Source: an uncultured Candidatus Saccharibacteria bacterium (lineage in GTDB: Bacteria > Patescibacteria > Saccharimonadia > Saccharimonadales > Nanosynbacteraceae). From it: DNA of 6,470 nt. The position numbers and the translations under genes are program-made. The notes beneath the pieces are model-generated. The model worked only from the letters and a program-made list of their open reading frames with translations. It searched no databases and had not been told where the DNA came from. Location of the stretch: the NCBI GenBank assembly GCA_947097375.1, contig CAMURE010000032.1, forward strand, positions 1 to 6,470, given 5' to 3'. Positions 5,867 through 6,470 of the stretch are shown piece after piece; the stretch's first letter is position 1, and the number at the start of each line of letters is the position of its first letter.

Positions 5867-6292
5867 ATGACAATTTACTACACTGACGGTTCGGCTAGCC
5901 CCAATCCTGGCCCGGGTGGCTTTGCAGTCATTCGCGATCTTCAGCCGTGGATTTTGGGCTCGGAGGACGGCGAGACGACCAACATCCGCATGGAGGGCAA
6001 AGCGCTGATCGCGGCGCTTCAGGATGCGGACGGTGCGCCGTGTGTGATCTACACTGATAGCGAGTTTTGGATCAATGTGGTGACCAAGTGGGCACCGGGC
6101 TGGGAGCAGCGCGGCTGGACAAAGAAGGGTGGTGAGATTAAAAATCTTGACATCGTGCGTGAGCTATATGAGCTGTATTCAAATTCTCAAGCAGATTTGC
6201 GCTGGGTGCGCGGCCATGAAGGCGACAAAGGGAATGAGCTGGCGGATCAGTGGGCGAACCGGGCGCGTGAAGGCGAAAGATTGACGAAATAA
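5867..6292 (+). CDS. rnhA: Ribonuclease HI
   Basis: This 141-residue enzyme cleaves the RNA strand of RNA-DNA hybrids, removing primers and R-loops in the cytoplasm. The four catalytic acidic residues are all present: D7 (YTDGSASPNPGPGG), E43 (RMEGKALIAAL), D64 (YTDSEF) and D127 (NELADQWA), together with the catalytic-loop His H117 (VRGHEGDKGN). A basic-handle-like segment appears at about 74-92 (WAPGWEQRGWTKKGGEIK), as in E. coli RNase HI. The E. coli enzyme is 155 residues, so this is slightly compact. ATG 5867 is chosen over the in-frame ATG 5852, which lies just before the -10 box and would not be transcribed; translation from 5867 starts at the first strand (MTIYYTDGS). It follows the RelA/SpoT-like gene by 27 nt but has its own promoter. 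The identification is firm. Confidence 0.95.
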   Translation: MTIYYTDGSASPNPGPGGFAVIRDLQPWILGSEDGETTNIRMEGKALIAALQDADGAPCVIYTDSEFWINVVTKWAPGWEQRGWTKKGGEIKNLDIVRELYELYSNSQADLRWVRGHEGDKGNELADQWANRAREGERLTK

Positions 6293-6316
6293 CAGCTGGC
6301 GACATCTGATAAAAAT

Positions 6317-6325
6317 TGCTATACT
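6317..6325 (+). promoter_or_regulatory. Extended -10 promoter of the last partial gene (leaderless)
   Basis: TGCTATACT forms an extended -10 (TG, one base, then TATACT at 6320-6325, one mismatch from consensus). Six bases follow before ATG 6332. The -35 region is weak: TGGCGA at 6297-6302 with a 17 nt spacer. The arrangement matches the SDR and yvcK promoters almost exactly, which is the main support for both this promoter and the gene after it. Confidence 0.7.
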
Positions 6326-6331
6326 AAAGTA

Positions 6332-6470
6332 ATGGAAGAAGTGAGGGAAACGACTGATATTTTTTTGTGGGCGAATCAAACTGACGCGAAGAAGAACGAT
6401 TTACAGATAGAGCTGTTTTTGTTTAATAAAAATTACACGCCGTATTTTATGCCCCTGAAGGGCGATGTTG
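6332..6470 (+). CDS. Unrecognised protein, 5' end only (runs off the window)
   Basis: From ATG 6332 the frame stays open for 46 codons to the end of the window, beginning MEEVRETTDIFLWANQ and continuing with alternating hydrophobic strands (IELFLFNKNY, PYFMPLKGDV). I do not recognise the family. No signal peptide or membrane helix is visible in this part. Support is the promoter with the same 6-nt spacing seen at its neighbours, a position 39 nt after the rnhA stop, and the lack of any competing frame. The Shine-Dalgarno-like GTGAGG in this region is inside the coding sequence, after the ATG, and is not relevant to the start. That it is a real gene is likely; its function is unknown. Confidence 0.65.
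   Translation, partial: MEEVRETTDIFLWANQTDAKKNDLQIELFLFNKNYTPYFMPLKGDV

Noticed and set aside
1..6470. Alternative genetic code (UGA as glycine or tryptophan)
   Set aside because: Two genes end in TGA at the position expected from domain length and gene overlap, and no supported gene has an internal TGA.

Overview
The window reads as a compact stretch of a small-genome bacterium, with every supported gene on the + strand. My best guess at lineage is the Candidate Phyla Radiation, most likely Candidatus Saccharibacteria (TM7). This is an inference from gene style: tiny intergenic gaps, frequent leaderless starts with a TATAAT-type box right in front of the ATG, few visible Shine-Dalgarno sequences, and proteins that match known families but are divergent. 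TGA is used as a normal stop (YvcK and the HAD protein both end in TGA), which argues against the UGA-glycine code of Gracilibacteria and Absconditabacteria. A sequence search is needed to settle the lineage.

Layout. Positions 1-129 hold no supportable gene, only the promoter of the first one. Then come a Nudix hydrolase (130-612), a short-chain dehydrogenase/reductase (670-1335), and a three-gene overlapping operon of a YvcK/CofD-like protein (1362-2375), a HAD-superfamily hydrolase (2372-2986) and a diaminopimelate-decarboxylase-family PLP enzyme (2970-4127). These are followed by a divergent RelA/SpoT homologue (4175-5839), ribonuclease HI (5867-6292), and the first 46 codons of an unrecognised gene that runs off the window (6332-6470). 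I saw no rRNA, tRNA, CRISPR array, insertion sequence or convincing intrinsic terminator.

The clearest structural pattern is in the promoters. Four genes (SDR, yvcK, rnhA and the last partial gene) have a -10 hexamer exactly 6 nt before an in-frame ATG, and the Nudix gene has 7 nt. Transcription should therefore begin at or next to the A of the start codon, giving leaderless mRNAs. Four of the five have longest-ORF starts upstream of or inside the promoter, so those starts must be moved. The RelA/SpoT-like gene is the exception. It has the best promoter of the window (TTGACT-17-TATAAT) but a leader of about 20 nt, in which a dyad symmetry sits between the -10 box and the ATG.

Functionally the genes are mostly housekeeping: nucleotide-pool clean-up or hydrolysis (Nudix), cell-envelope or central-carbon control (YvcK), phosphatase and amino-acid decarboxylase activities, alarmone metabolism (RelA/SpoT-like) and RNA-DNA hybrid removal (RNase HI). 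I see no obvious multi-gene defence or mobile system. The points most worth a second look are the leaderless architecture, the RelA/SpoT homologue with an altered hydrolase motif but a kept synthetase signature, and the LysA-type enzyme with an altered active-site motif and no other lysine gene nearby.
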